NCBI RefSeq assembly: GCF_051020765.1
Contig: NC_134934.1
Location: 8,570,001-8,634,000, forward strand
From: Lasioglossum baleicum
Taxonomy: Eukaryota > Arthropoda > Insecta > Hymenoptera > Halictidae
Direction: 5' to 3'
Length of the DNA stretch: 64,000 bases
Notes under the pieces: model-generated
Told to the model about the DNA's origin: nothing
Seen by the model: the letters and a program-made list of their open reading frames with translations, nothing else
Databases searched by the model: none
Shown here: positions 12,272-24,214 of the stretch, piece by piece
How the letters are laid out: the number at the start of each line of letters is the position of its first letter
Numbering within the stretch: position 1 is the first letter of the stretch
Made by a program: the position numbers and the translations under genes

Positions 12272-12765
12272 GGAGCACCAGGACTTCGCTGCTAGCCTCG
12301 AAGCCGACTCCCATTCGACGAGCAGCGACCATGCGAGCGCACAACGGCGCAGCGACCATGAGCTCGAAGCAGAGCAGCAACTCTTCGTCGCCGTGTCTGC
12401 ACAGATACCCCGGCCAGGTGCGAACTCATCACTCAAGGACAAGCAGCGTGGTGTCCCGGAACAGTTCCCGCCACGGAAGGATCATCCGACTAGAGCAGAA
12501 AGCGACCAAGGTGTTGGGCGTGGTATTCTTCACGTTCGTGATCCTCTGGGCCCCGTTCTTCGTCCTGAACCTGGTCCCGGCGGTCTGTCCCGATTGCGAG
12601 CACCAAATCGATCACACGATCTTCGATCTGGCGACTTGGTTGGGCTACGCCAGCTCGATGGTCAACCCGATCTTCTACACGATCTTCAACAAGGTCTTCC
12701 GACAAGCCTTCAAGAAGGTCTTGCTCTGCAGATACAGGAACCAAGCGTGGAGGCCGGCTAGGTAG
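12272..12765 (+). CDS. 5-HT2B: Serotonin 5-HT2B-type receptor, last coding exon (end of loop 3, TM6, TM7, C-terminus)
   Basis: This is the terminal exon of a class A biogenic amine GPCR acting at the plasma membrane. The acceptor CCAG ends at 12271. Two leading bases complete a Gly codon with the preceding exon. A basic stretch (RLEQKATKVLG) precedes TM6 at about 12511-12588, which carries the aminergic FxxxWxPFF signature (WAPFF at 12547-12561). Extracellular loop 3 has a CPDC pair typical of 5-HT2 receptors. TM7 at about 12619-12690 has NPIFY, the NPxxY motif, at 12664-12678. Helix 8 follows, with a Cys (LLC) that is a likely palmitoylation site, and a very short tail ending WRPAR before TAG at 12763-12765. 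The GVVFFTFVILWAPFF and MVNPIFYTIFNKVFRQAF stretches match what I know of insect 5-HT2B/5-HT2beta better than 5-HT2A. The family is very secure and the subtype fairly so. An antisense reading frame here is a shadow. Confidence 0.9.
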
Positions 12766-13092
12766 GCCTTGGACCCCGGGAGACCGGGGATCGCCGTAAC
12801 CAGAGTGTGAAGACGGCGTTTTTCATGGGATTTGGTGAACTGTGAACTGTGGTCTCCGCGAGGAATTCAGTTAACGTGTGAACCGCGATGAACTGGTGGA
12901 ACAGCGGAACATAAACGATTTCATTAACGCGGTAGTCGACCATGCTAGGCTTTGGTGGGTACGGCACTGGGTTAGGTAGGATCGATGGATTCTTCAGAGT
13001 TACTTTTTACAGAAGATGCTGACAAACGATGTAGTTCTCCAAGGAAAATAATCTCAAAAGAGACACCTACAGATCACACCAAGCAAAAATTG
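12766..13092 (+). other. Probable 3' UTR of the 5-HT2B-type receptor
   Basis: This sequence directly follows the receptor stop codon and is presumably transcribed as 3' UTR. No canonical AATAAA was found before the TTAA-flanked repeat at 13093. An ATTAAA occurs at about 13183 inside that repeat and could serve as a poly(A) signal, but this is only inference. Confidence 0.4.
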
Positions 13093-13235
13093 TTAACAGT
13101 GAACCTACCGAGCACCGAAAGCGATTGAAATGTTTTAGAATCAATTGTCATGTAAGCAACTTCATCATTTCAATAATCGTGAGATTAAAAGTATAAAACC
13201 GGTGTGAACCGGCAATGGTATAGGTTTAGTGTTAA
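13093..13235. mobile_element. TTAA-flanked MITE downstream of the 5-HT2B stop codon
   Basis: The left end TTAACAGTGAACCTACCGAG and the right end, read inward, TTAACACTAAACCTATACCA bound 143 bp. The element starts 328 bp after the receptor stop codon and so probably lies in or just beyond its 3' UTR. It carries an ATTAAA motif at about 13183 that might act in polyadenylation. Confidence 0.7.
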
Positions 13236-14100
13236 CAAATTGTTTCGATCTATTTCTACCCGATTTTTCGTAACACCATTTCCGTAAAATTTCGCTGAGA
13301 ATATTCGAAAAGAAGGAGGCTATATGATCAAGAATAGAAATATCAATTTATGAAGGTTCCAACAGTGCTGTACCCTCTGAAATATATAAAACGGTGGTTC
13401 GAACTGAACCGGGAAGTTCGTCAGGTAGGATGCCGGGACCGTGTTCGTGCTCAAACAGAGTGAGAGAGACCAAAGCGTACGAGAGCTTCAGCGGGAGCTT
13501 CAACGATTACTATATTTTGTTCATCTTCTAAATTAGGGACGCGAGCTGAAGCCGATCGAAGCATCTCGAGTCAGCTCGAATTCTTTCACGGCAACAATCG
13601 CCGCGGGCCGAGGAATCGTCTAGGTAGCACTCGAGCCCAAGGAATTGTTACGACAGAAGACCAGTCAATCCGGAGCACAGATTGGCCGGAGAACCCAAAC
13701 CGGAAATTAAGACGCAGCTGGCCGGAATCGCTGCGGAATTCGGCCGCGAAACGGCTCCGAGGAGTTTTAACGAGTGATGAGAGTATCGGATTAGCCGGAG
13801 CTCGTTCGAACCGAATCGGTCGTTAAAGCTCGCAAACACACGTCGATATAATTAATGGCGCCCCGCGGAACTGTTATCGGCCCCGACGAAATGAAACTCG
13901 AATTCGTGTTGCGTTTAACTCGATGCCTTATTTTCACGCACTGGTTGCTGGAGGCTTGTTGGTATCATTCTCGATACATTCTATATACGAAAAAAGAATT
14001 TAACAATATATATTCATCGGGAATCTGTTAATAGTGTCGCTGAAGAATATGATCAACTGTCGCGAATCTTAATGAACTGTTCGATAGTGACGGTAATTTC

Positions 14101-14280
14101 TAGACTGCGGATCTGCATGCAAAATATAAGAATGTTCTGCATTGATTCTGGAAAGCAGAAGTAGAATAAAAATTGATTTCTTCCCCCAATGATTTTGTTG
14201 CATTAAATTTTTCGAATTTTCTACTGTTTTATATTTCACCCGGCCAATTTGTTTTATACACACATAAAAATTCGCAGTTA
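14101..14280 (+). mobile_element. hAT-like MITE, TAGACTGCGGAT family (diverged copy)
   Basis: It runs from TAGACTGCGGATCTGCATGC to CACATAAAAATTCGCAGTTA. Both termini are clear, but the flanks no longer show a convincing 8-bp duplication, suggesting an older insertion. A small minus-strand open frame overlaps it and is not a gene. Confidence 0.7.
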
Positions 14281-17200
14281 CACTATTCGCAAACAGTTAG
14301 CAATTTGAAAACAGACACTAGCTAATCGGAGTCGATTAAAAAATCACATTTCCCAGAATAAAAATTTTCGAAAATACTCAGGCGTCGAGTTAATCGTACG
14401 AAACACTTCAGCCCATTTTGACAGAGTCGAGGGGAGCATTTCTCCGAGGAAATTCGAAATATTCCGCGGCAGGATTAATTCGATCGAAGCTAAGGCGAAT
14501 CAAAGTCGACAAAAGACGGCCGGGACTAGAAAGGAAAATCGGACGCGCGCGAACGTGCCGCCCGTGGCAAGCACAATAGGGAACCGATTTCCCACGATTT
14601 TCCACGAGCGCAGCAAATTCTCGGCGGTTTTCGCCGGATTGGCGCGGCGAGTGGCGGCCACGATAAAATTTTCAATCGAACGCGGGCTACGCTGTCGTGC
14701 GGTCGATTTTTAGCAACCTGGGAACACCGATTTCTCAGCTTCCGAGAGTGCTGAGACTGATTCCTGTACCGATAAAGCCTGTCTACACTTGTCCACGAAT
14801 TCTGTATATACATATACAAGCTAAAAGTATGATGTGAAACGATCGATATCTTCTGGATATCTTCAACAAAAGCTATGTGTATAAATGTTTCTCACAAGCC
14901 ATCGACATATTCAGAAAATCAGTTTAAGCCATAAGATTCCTTGAATTCTTTAGTGTTGACAAAGTATCTGTTCTGGCTATAGAGAAATTCTTATTAAGTT
15001 AATATGAAATATGTTAATGTCTGAAATTAATTCATAATATGTAATAGTTTAACCACTGGTTTAACTTCTATTTAATTTAAGAGTTTCTTACTGAAACTTT
15101 CATTCATATATAAAATTTTTACTAAATTTACAATTTAAATTGTTTAAATACACAGAACAGTTTGGTATTGGATCGAGCATCATCGACAGTGCAGGTATCA
15201 GTCCCATCATTAGCTGACCCCGGGGACCGTTCGATTCCGGATATACGCGTGCTACATTTATGCTACTTGTCCGCGTGCAGAGCTCTTGGGGCTGCGCTCG
15301 CTTCCGAGTGAACTCCTGTCAGTTTCACTGTCAATAGAGGCTATCGAAGAGTATTCATTATTTACTGCTACGTAGACAACCAAGTTATCAGCTATTCTCG
15401 ACGGTTTTTGTCTTGCTAGAGAGAACTATAGCGGGGACAACGAAAGAATCTGCTGCAGGTATGCTTCCTTTGCTGGCTGACTTGTCAGCTGTGCGAGCTG
15501 GTGTGTCATTCGGATGAGAAATTATGAGAAAATCATTGTGAAGAGTCATTTTTCACCTCGTACCCTAATTTTATTCTACACCTGTTGTATGTCCAAGCCG
15601 AATTTGAGAGAATTCAAAAGAGTAGGATAACCATTGTTATAATATTTTAACTTCGAGGTATTCCAAACACTCAATTCATTGAAACAATTTCATCTAACAA
15701 TGTCTTTCTTAATTTTATACGTGTCGTTCAAACAATCAAATATTATTTAGAGTTGAATATTATGCAATAATATTTATTTTCATCCCAACTTCTCTAGTAA
15801 TACCTTACACAACAATCTTTTTAATCAATTTATTAATTATAAACGAACTTCAGTCATGTAAAAACCGTTTCAATAATAGTTTCGTTTGAATAAGAAAACA
15901 AATGACGAACCTTCGAAAATAATTAAGTTACATCATTTAATTGCAAAGATTTCTTTCGAAGAATTAAAAAATCCATTAATAGAAGATCTCTTTACCAAAT
16001 CCTTTCGCACCGCTCAAATTGATTCTTTCGTTATCTCGAACGTGAAATCAGTCCAAGGAGCATCGCTTGTCGATAAAGCAAAGTATATAGTGTAAAATAT
16101 ATTGTAATTACGTTGCGCGTGCAACAAATCGTCGTATCATTATCCACGGATCAACTCGAAGCCAAGAAACCGTGGTCGCGTTGCGTCAATCGATCGAAAT
16201 AATTAAGTACTTAACCCGAGGCAATTGTTTGTACATAGTTCGCGAACACAACTCTGTTCTGCATTGTTAAAGAGTTTCTAATAAAGTTAACGGGTATGCT
16301 TGTGTGCGTGGATAGGAGCGAGTGCGTGTGAGCATGCAAATGTCCCTAAATTCCTCAATTTTCCTTAAAAAAAAAAAAGATTCGTAAACTCAAATATTTT
16401 TTTGCGAACTGGTTCTTGCGTTTATGATTCCAAAACATGTTGAAGATGTTGACTAAAGATTCGAAAGGGTGAAAAAAGTGTCACAAACCATGAAAATTGT
16501 ATAACTGATTGGAAGATATGTACATTGTTTGTTTTTTTTTTTTGTAAGTAACAAGAAATTTATTGAAAGTAAACGCAAGGACTCGGTTGCCGGCCAGAAT
16601 TAGATTGTTGCACAATTTCTGTCGTATTTAAACATCAGAATTTGAAACAACAGGAATAAATAGCAAATTGTTATGTGAAATAAAAATTGCCTACATTAAT
16701 TTCAAGATACGAAAGCTTCATAAATATTCATTCCTTTTCTTAATAATTTTCACGAGTTGGAAATAATACAACCTTTAAATTGTTTAAATGTTCCTACTGT
16801 TCCGGATCAATTAATTCTCATAATGAATGCATGAAATCTGCAGAGTCTAGAAACAGATATAAATTTCGAAGTCACGCGATCCTATAACAGCAAATGAATA
16901 ATAGAACTGTGGATAGTGTACAAAAAAAAAATAAATAGTATTTTCAGTCAACGAAAACAACGTACATATTTTGTATTCTAATTCTCAAGGAATTCGTAAA
17001 TGAAAATTTTCAAGAAGAATGAAAACAATTTCGTATATTGATAACCGTAAAAGATGAGCCCACGAAACAGCGACAGAAATTATGCGAGTTATCCAGAAAC
17101 TATCCAGTAGAATTCTCCATGTGACGGAAATTTCGAACCCGTTTGAAATTTTCCCCACTTTCCGGCACAGGTTGGCAAAGTGTTGCATAGCAATGGTGGT

Positions 17201-17722
17201 TAATATTTTAACATCGTGGCTGCTTTCAAATTTCTGAAGAATCTTCGATCAAATGCAGATCCCTGAACACTCGATGCACCTCGATCGAGCTGATCGTTCC
17301 CTTCATTCCAACGAGCCCAACAAATATGGTAGAGCTTTCACCTCGATTCTGGAGGACATCGACGTTTACACCTTGATCGTTAATTACCCTGAATTACGGT
17401 CGTGTCGCAGAGATTTTACAATACTCGAAGAACTCCGCGCCGCACTAAGGATCAAACGGAACACGAGAGAACTGGTTCAGATCTCCGGGAATAGTTTCTT
17501 TCAACGCATACTTGCGAAGTAATCAACGGAGACGTGAATTTTAAATGTGTATGTTCGATTAAGAGATTTATGAGAATAAAAAGAAGGTTTGATTAAGTAT
17601 TGAAACAATCCTCAGCTCGTCAGTGTTAGATATAAGTTCTGCTGATAATGGAATTAAACGAGCACAGTGTTCCCTATCGTTAATTAAAATGACTTAACCG
17701 GGCATTTTAAAACATTGATCAA

Positions 17723-18088
17723 TAGACTGCGGATCTTTTTATGTAAATTTTGTACGTAAATATCTTTACATGCATTTCCTTGCACAAACAATTTTCAGGA
17801 ATTATTTTATGAAAATCGGTACAATCTTTTTTTGTAGACTAGGTTAATAAAGGGTTTTCCATTAAGAGGTGTCATTTTAAATTTCACTAAAATTCGTAAA
17901 ATTGTAAGAAAAATATTGAATTGTAAAAACGCAGCGTTTTTTATATTAATGATAAATTAATTTTCTTAATGAAAGACCCTGCAAGTACTTCTCACGGTGA
18001 AAGTGAAAGAAATGAATCATTTTTGTTAATACACAGATTTCCTTGTTTATGAATTCAGAGATCCATAAATGCATAAAGATTCGCAATT
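17723..18088 (-). mobile_element. hAT-like MITE, TAGACTGCGGAT family (expanded or composite copy)
   Basis: The left terminus is TAGACTGCGGATCTTTTTAT and the right terminus is ATGCATAAAGATTCGCAATT. At 366 bp it is nearly twice the usual size. It may be two fragments or a copy with an insertion, such as the AT-rich 17830-17990 segment. A further lone terminus (TTTGCATAAACTTCCGCAGC) lies at 18196-18223. Confidence 0.5.
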
Positions 18089-19062
18089 TACCAGAGCAAA
18101 TACGAAGCTTGATTGTAATTTAGTTTGGTTTCACTCAGTTCTACATTCATTGAAGCCAGCAGCGAAGATGTTGCCTGAATTTTCGTTTCCTAAACTACGA
18201 ATTTGCATAAACTTCCGCAGCCCAACAACAATAAAGAAGCACGGAGTGTGATCCCAAGGAGAAGTTCATCATTTCATGCAGATTCAAACTTCTCCAGAAC
18301 GATTCGCATAAACGAAGTTTTGAATAAGTACTAGCTTGTTGCTCTTGCGGAGAGCTACGAAGCAAACGGTATAAACAATTCTATAAAAGAATTTCAGTGA
18401 AATAATAAACAAGCAAAGTTCAGGGTTGAAAACAGAATGGAGGCAGGAGCTTAAGCTGAAGGCCGAGGGAGAAAAGACGCGTTGGGGGAAAAACGAGGGG
18501 GGTAAACAGAGACGAGGTAAATTAGGGTAAGAAAAGAAGAACAAAGGAAATACTAAGTCAGCGGCAACAAAAGAGGTAAGGAAAAATTAATGGAATAGAA
18601 ACGCGAACGACTAATCACTCTTGTAAACAGATTCGGAGAAGATTAATAATAAACAATCTTCGTTATCAGCTGCTGTGAAACAATTTGAATAAAATCGATA
18701 GGACCGTCTTATTTGGCAAAGGTCATTGCCATGAACCATATCCCTGTACACTAATGATAGCGAGAAATTTGTGAAAAAAGAGAAAATGTGTGGATTAACA
18801 AAAATTGTACCCTTCACATTTACTCCACAAAAATGAAATTTTCAGGACAGAGAAAGAGAGACAGTTTGGATTTTTATGAAGATAGAAATGCGAATGTAAA
18901 TTTGCAGTTTAGAAATTATTATGCAATGGCGAATTTATCAACAACATTCGCTTGGAACAAAGGCATCGAAATAAGTCATTAACATATTCCGAGCCACGTG
19001 TACCACCGATGATACACGTTAAACTATCCATTCAGACCACTGGTACACGTTGACATATTTAT

Positions 19063-19296
19063 TTAACACTAAACCTACCACGCCTTAAAAGTAACTGGTA
19101 CACACACACATGTTCCCTTATAAAGATGACAAGATTCATTTTATTTAGACTTTGTACAGCTCCTATTGTGATACGTGCTGTACTAAAGATATTTATACAA
19201 CCATTTCTTATGAAATCGTTTTAATTATTTCAATAATTGTAAAATAAAAAATCTCGAACCGGTCCTTTTTTCCGGTGGTGATAGGTTTAATGTTAA
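19063..19296. mobile_element. TTAA-flanked MITE, TTAACACTAAACCTACCA family
   Basis: The left end TTAACACTAAACCTACCACG and the right end, read inward, TTAACATTAAACCTATCACC bound 234 bp. TTAA at both borders indicates piggyBac-type insertion. The interior (AATCGTTTTAATTATTTCAA, then ACCGGTCC) matches the copy at 13093-13235. It is non-coding. Confidence 0.75.
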
Positions 19297-22080
19297 TGCG
19301 CTAATCACTCTTCCCACCGAAAGAATGAGGCATTATAAAAAATGCAGTAGGGTAATCCTACTTATCCTATAGAACAGAACACATATGTTTGTTTAATCGT
19401 CGAGCAGAAACGGCACGGTACGGAACGGAACGTGTTAAAAGAACCGTGGTCGCCTCCAACCGAAATAATTATAAAATATGTTTTGCGGTATATATTAAAG
19501 ATGGCGGTGGACGACAGAAAAAAAGAAATATCGATTAGAAGCATAGCTCGCATGCAGGGCTGTCATGCGTGCGAAACTGATCGCAGAGCCATGCGTCGCG
19601 CCGGGCAAATAAATGCTTCATAACAATGAGCCCCGATGCACGTAATTGCTACTGTCCGTCATACTCGCCGCCAATGGAAAGGTAAGTTTTCGAGAGCATG
19701 ACTTTGATCGAACATTGTTGCCCGCGGATCGTTCGCTCGATCGATAGGTAACGCGCCGTTCGCGGAATTTCATTTTAATTTCGTTTCGTTCGCCACTGTG
19801 CCGTGATCGAAACGTTGTCGAGTGTTAGCGTACGTTTCAAATGCGTTTGCATTCGAACGTCGACTGTCAGGCGCCACTCGAACTTGGCATACTACTCGAA
19901 ATAATATTTCAATTACTCGATTCGCCTGATTTTAATGGAACGGCAAAGAGCTCGGTGAGTCGCGCGACACCGTTGACTACAATCTTTCCTGCTTGTGAAT
20001 CATTTCAAAATGTCAGAAGGACAATGATTGTAAATACGTAATATGTCCCCGTATTTTTACGGACAAAATGACGGAGCAAACGAAATCATCACCTTCACTC
20101 TCGCGATATGCCGATGGATCGCATAACCGGGGTGCAAGCGTGTGCTTAATTCTTGGTTATGAGTCTGCGGCTCTGACGTGGGTTACTTAATTATACAAAA
20201 TTAAAGGATACACCTAAACGAACCCATTCACGCCGCGATAGAACCGGAAGATCGTGTTTCTCTCTGTAAGGCTATCAAAATGCCGGGGATCGATCTTGTA
20301 CCGACGCTTCGACGGGCTGCATTGTAATTTCGTTCTTTCAACCTCCGCCTCGTAGTAATTAATCAGTATTAACCGCGGAACTTCACGCGTCCATCACTCG
20401 CTTCAATAATACGTAGAAAATATAATTTAAGTTCGGAAGAGAACGAATTGTTTATTATCTGAGTGGCACAGACGGCTACCTTGAACTCGTTGTGTGTTAA
20501 TTAACTCGCGACGTGTTAAAAATGTATAGTTGCGTTATTTTTATTCGTAGAACTGTCTGTTGGGTGACGTGGGATATAGTCGGCCACAAAAGTCTAAACG
20601 CACTAGCCGGACTTTAGATGTTTGCAACAAATGAACAGAAGTCTTTTATATGTTATAGACATTGAATAATATATTCAGCAATCGTGAATAAAATTATGAT
20701 AGTATTATTATGATAACAAGGATGATAGTGTAAGCGAAGTTAGTGAATTATCTACCTTCTTCATAGTTACTTCTAGCCTCGTTTTAATTCAAATCGACGC
20801 GACGGGTTAATCAACGTTCGTAAAAAACGCAGAAAGCGTTTCTTTTCTTTGTTTTATTTTAATATTTAAAATTGAACAGGTATACGAAGACTTCCGAGAC
20901 CGACTGTACAAGCGATAGCACACGTGTCTCGCGTGACAAAATAATTGCTAGCGTGAAACCGGCGTGGTTCAAGCAGCGTTCTATCTTCCTTGGTCAACCT
21001 TCATTATTTAATTGTTCGTGTTTTATTATTTCTAATTGCGCATCGATTCGACGGTGTTTCACCGGAGGCTTGTTCCCCGGGGAGCGTCGCGAGCACCGTG
21101 GTTATGCGAACAGATACCAACACGAAGGAACGCTGCTGTCTATTACCGATTTAAAGGACGAAAAAACCATGGGCCGACCTGGTACTTCAGTTCATACCTT
21201 TAATATCCGAAAATCAATTCGCATTAGACGACGACGGAAGGGGAAACTGGGTCAGACCGGTCGAATGGAGCTTTCGATGCAAGATATTCAGCCAGTCGGA
21301 TGATCACTTGGATATCCTTGCCATCGATTACCTTACGAATTTCATTATTTCCTTTCCCGTCCGCAGAAATCAAAGCAAAAACGGATTTTTAATCTGCGGA
21401 GGCTTACCTCGCTGAGACGGGCCTCGTCTAATCACTGAAACGATATCTGGGGAAATTATGCTAAGCTCCCTGAAGCATGTATAATTAGATAAATACATAA
21501 GTGGAAACATTTGTTTCACTTCTCCTTCGATACTAGAAGAAACAAATCATTTCGATCCTAGTTTTAATAGTGTCGTGGATGAACAACCATAACCTGTCAC
21601 CGGCGGATTATTTATGGTTAAAACAAATTCTATATGTCCTTCAAAGGCTGATAAACAATATTACAAAGTTTAAACTTGACACGAGCGGCAGATTTTTTAG
21701 AAAAAATTCTCAAATGTAACGTCATACATCGACAGCAAAATCTTCACTTTTATCTGCTAGTATTTATTCCATAAATGAAGTTGCAAAACAATTTTAAAAC
21801 GTTTCAACATTCTGCGGAATCGAACTTGAACTTTCGGGCAACTGAGCGATTGAAATTTTCCATAAAAGTATCACTTAGAAATTGAATAAATCTTGTACGG
21901 TATCAATGTGCACGATAGTTACATCCTCATAATAAATATATTAACTGAATCCGTCGTTCCCGGTGCATCGAACACAATCAACTCACAATTAAGATCAATA
22001 ATTGATACAATTAAGCCATAATTATAATTAATAATTGATATAATTAATTAACACCCGACATGCGAGCCACGCAGAATGTA
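19297..22080. other. Intergenic, one weak exon candidate
   Basis: Apart from the candidate at 19626-19681, nothing is supported. A 143-codon frame at 20872-21303 begins at TTG, has no recognisable domain and is probably chance. Confidence 0.4.
19626..19681 (+). CDS. Candidate short first coding exon, unidentified
   Basis: An ATG in the context AACAATGAG opens a 56-nt frame reading MSPDARNCYCPSYSPPMER, which runs into the strong donor AAAG/GTAAGTTTT. Only the start context and the splice site support it. It could equally be a 5' UTR boundary of a non-coding transcript or chance. No continuing exon was found. Confidence 0.15.
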
Positions 22081-22401
22081 TACAGGGTGTCTCAAAATTC
22101 TTTCAACATCCGGAAATAAGATCATTTTTGCAACATTTTTCATTGCGAAAATGGCATCCGCGGCTTTGTTAAGGAGTTATTAACGAAAAACCACGGACCA
22201 ATCAGAGCGCGACCTAGCCGCGAGTTGGCACAGTCGGCCAATAGACAGTTGGCGCGCCGCGCCGACTTTTTCCGTGGTTTTTCGTTAATAACTCCTAAAC
22301 AAAGCAGCGGACGCCATTTTTGCAAAGGAAAATGTTGCTCTAGGTGATCTCATGAGGAACTCTCATTTCCGGATGTTGAAGAAATTTTGAGACATCCTGT
22401 A
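22081..22401. mobile_element. TACAGGGTGT-ended MITE with palindromic core
   Basis: Ends TACAGGGTGTCTCAAAATTC and CAAAATTTTGAGACATCCTG... read outward form terminal inverted repeats next to TA. Inside, GTTATTAACGAAAAACCACG and its complement flank a GC-rich centre with GGCCAATAGACAGTTGGCGC. A 61-codon minus frame inside resembles a plus frame in the copy at 29664, because both are shadows of the same arms. Confidence 0.78.
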
Positions 22402-22819
22402 TAATCAAAGAAAGGTAGTTCCGCGACGACTTAATTTCAAACTTCTCCATACAATTTTTCAACGAGAGATTAATATGAAAACTTCCCCGGTATAACGAGG
22501 TAGTGATCAATCAAATTCTGTTCGTTAAAAACTCATCGCTAACCGCGTCCATTACAGCACCTTTTACTCTGTTAAGAACAGTAGGCAGAAAATTTGATTA
22601 AACTTGCACCGCATCTGTTCGATCATTTTCGATGTAATGAAGCATCGAACAGCGGAAATCAATTTTCCGTCTGATGTTCGCGTTTGTAAACCGATCTCTT
22701 GGAAACGTGAATTTTCGTCGACATGCGCGGTCTACTCATCATCGGGACCTACACTCGCTCCTGGCCTCCGTGTAATTTATTCGCAAAACAGGAGCGTCGA
22801 ATTCGATCCATTAATTTCA

Positions 22820-22922
22820 TCGCAAGGTAACAAATGGCGGCCGTGGACGGCCCTCCTGTCACGTGATCAGCCAGGAACCATCCCCATTTCCGGTGGAGGA
22901 CCCGTGGAACGAATAAATTGTG
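22820..22922 (+). repeat. Segmental duplicate, copy 1 (CACGTGATC module)
   Basis: GTAACAAATGGCGGC, CTGTCACGTGATCAGCC, CCCCATTTCCGGTGGA and GAACGAA occur in the same order and with nearly the same spacing at 23510-23592. It contains the palindromic E-box CACGTG. Confidence 0.55.
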
Positions 22923-23504
22923 GCCGCGTCGAAAGGTTATATGAAACTGTTTTAAAATTTCAGTTCTAAAATAGTCCCGTCTTATACGGGGTTGGAACCG
23001 CATCGATGACTACATAAAAAATAATGATATCAGTGAAAAATGTTTTCAGTATGAAAGTAAAATGTGATCAGAGTTCTTTTACGAGGATGCGTAGAGGACA
23101 CGTGAAAGTCGAATTCTCTTTTTTAATGGAGTCATATATTTTTTTATTAGATTAATCGATGCAGAGCTCATAAAATATTATTTATGTATTTTCTAACAAT
23201 CCGTAGCGTTTGTAGTAATCCTTTAAAGGATCCAATTCAAGGTTATCGTTGCCCACTAATAATAAATAATGATCAGCAAAGAAAACTAATTATCTATTAT
23301 TTTTTCCGAATTTTAAATTACGTAGATGTCATTAAAATTGAAGAAGAGGCTACTTTTGGCAACCACTCTCTCCTTTTAACTCACAATGACTAAATTCTCA
23401 ATTTCCTGATTTTACAAAATTTGGAATAATGAAATCTCGATTAAGCGTCAAAGCTGATTTCCAATTCGTTGAAAAGCATCGAATACTATCCATTGTCGCT
23501 GCTG

Positions 23505-23595
23505 AACTGTAACAAATGGCGGTGTGTCACGTTTCCGTGTCACGTGATCGCCCGCGCACCCTTATTTCCGGTGAAACAGCGATGAAACGAACGGT
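23505..23595 (+). repeat. Segmental duplicate, copy 2 (CACGTGATC module)
   Basis: GTAACAAATGGCGGT, GTGTCACGTGATCGCCC, CCTTATTTCCGGTGAA and GAAACGAACG mirror 22820-22922. It also keeps the E-box CACGTG. Confidence 0.55.
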
Positions 23596-23706
23596 AGAGA
23601 AAGCGCGGCATCTTCAAAGACTGTCCATTGTTAGCCGGGGAACAGAGAGCCGCGCGTAGGAAGACGGAAATAATGAAATAGTAGGCTCGTTCTTTCCAGA
23701 ACGGTA

Positions 23707-24101
23707 TACAGGGTGTCCCACCTAACATTTTTCACGATTTTTCAAGTACTTGCGATAATCTGACAAAAAAATATTTCAAACGAAAGTTGATCAGTTTTCG
23801 ATTGGCTACACATTGCAATAAAAAAAAGCTCGACATATTTTTTTTTCAATATTGTCAAGGCCACCTTCATTTTTTTAAATGGCACTTGGTATTTTTGACT
23901 TAATTATTTATATTAATAATTATTTATGACCTTCGGATGACCTTGAAGTACCATTTAAAAAAATAAAGGTGGCCTTGGCAATGATCAAGAAGAAAATTTT
24001 CGAACTTTCTTTATTGCAATGTATAGCCAATCAGAAACTGATCGATTTTTGTCGAAAATATTTTTTTGTCAGATTAAAAGTGTTACGTGGTACACCCTGT
24101 A
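23707..24101. mobile_element. TACAGGGTGTCCCACC-ended palindromic element
   Basis: Terminal inverted repeats TACAGGGTGTCCCACCTAAC and GTTACGTGGTACACCCTGTA bound 395 bp. The arms (GAAAGTTGATCAGTTTTCGA, AAGGCCACCTTCATTTTTTT) fold back on their complements (AAAAAATAAAGGTGGCCTTG, CAATCAGAAACTGATCGATT) around an AT-rich centre near 23905. This is a different family from the copies at 22081 and 29664. Confidence 0.75.
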
Positions 24102-24188
24102 TATATAGTTCTCACCCCTCTCCCCCTGGTATGTAAGTTTTCTGAAATCGCTATCGCGATACAGACACGGTGGAACCTCAAGAGATTT

Positions 24189-24214
24189 GTGTGTGTGTGT
24201 GTGTCTGTCTGTCT
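24189..24214 (+). repeat. (GT)n then (CTGT)n microsatellite
   Basis: GTGTGTGTGTGTGTGTGT passes into CTGTCTGTCTCT, a simple compound microsatellite. Confidence 0.85.

Larger units (their letters stand above)
13236..19062. other. Intergenic, no gene recognised
   Basis: Holds two hAT-like MITEs (14.1 and 17.7 kb). A GC-richer block at 15.16-15.46 kb ends in CTGCAG/GTATGC, a possible donor. An AT-rich open frame at 15886-16095 starts only at TTG. AATAAAG at 16279 could be a poly(A) signal of an unseen transcript. None is strong enough to call. Confidence 0.4.

Noticed and set aside
13383..13425. TATATAAA with a TCAG-like initiator as a promoter
   Set aside because: The spacing of about 40 bp is longer than the usual TATA-initiator distance, and no exon follows.
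15886..16095. 69-codon plus-strand frame, AT-rich
   Set aside because: The start is TTG and no ATG precedes it. A possible poly(A) signal near 16279 is not enough to call a gene.
20872..21303. 143-codon plus-strand frame
   Set aside because: It begins at TTG rather than ATG and has no recognisable motif or flanking splice support.
22140..22325. Minus-strand frame similar to a plus-strand frame at 29738-29938 (CLGVINEK)
   Set aside because: The similarity is between arms of the TACAGGGTGT MITE copies, not between proteins.
23707..24101. Palindrome as a bidirectional terminator or structured RNA gene
   Set aside because: TACAGGGTGT terminal repeats next to TA make a transposable element the simpler explanation.
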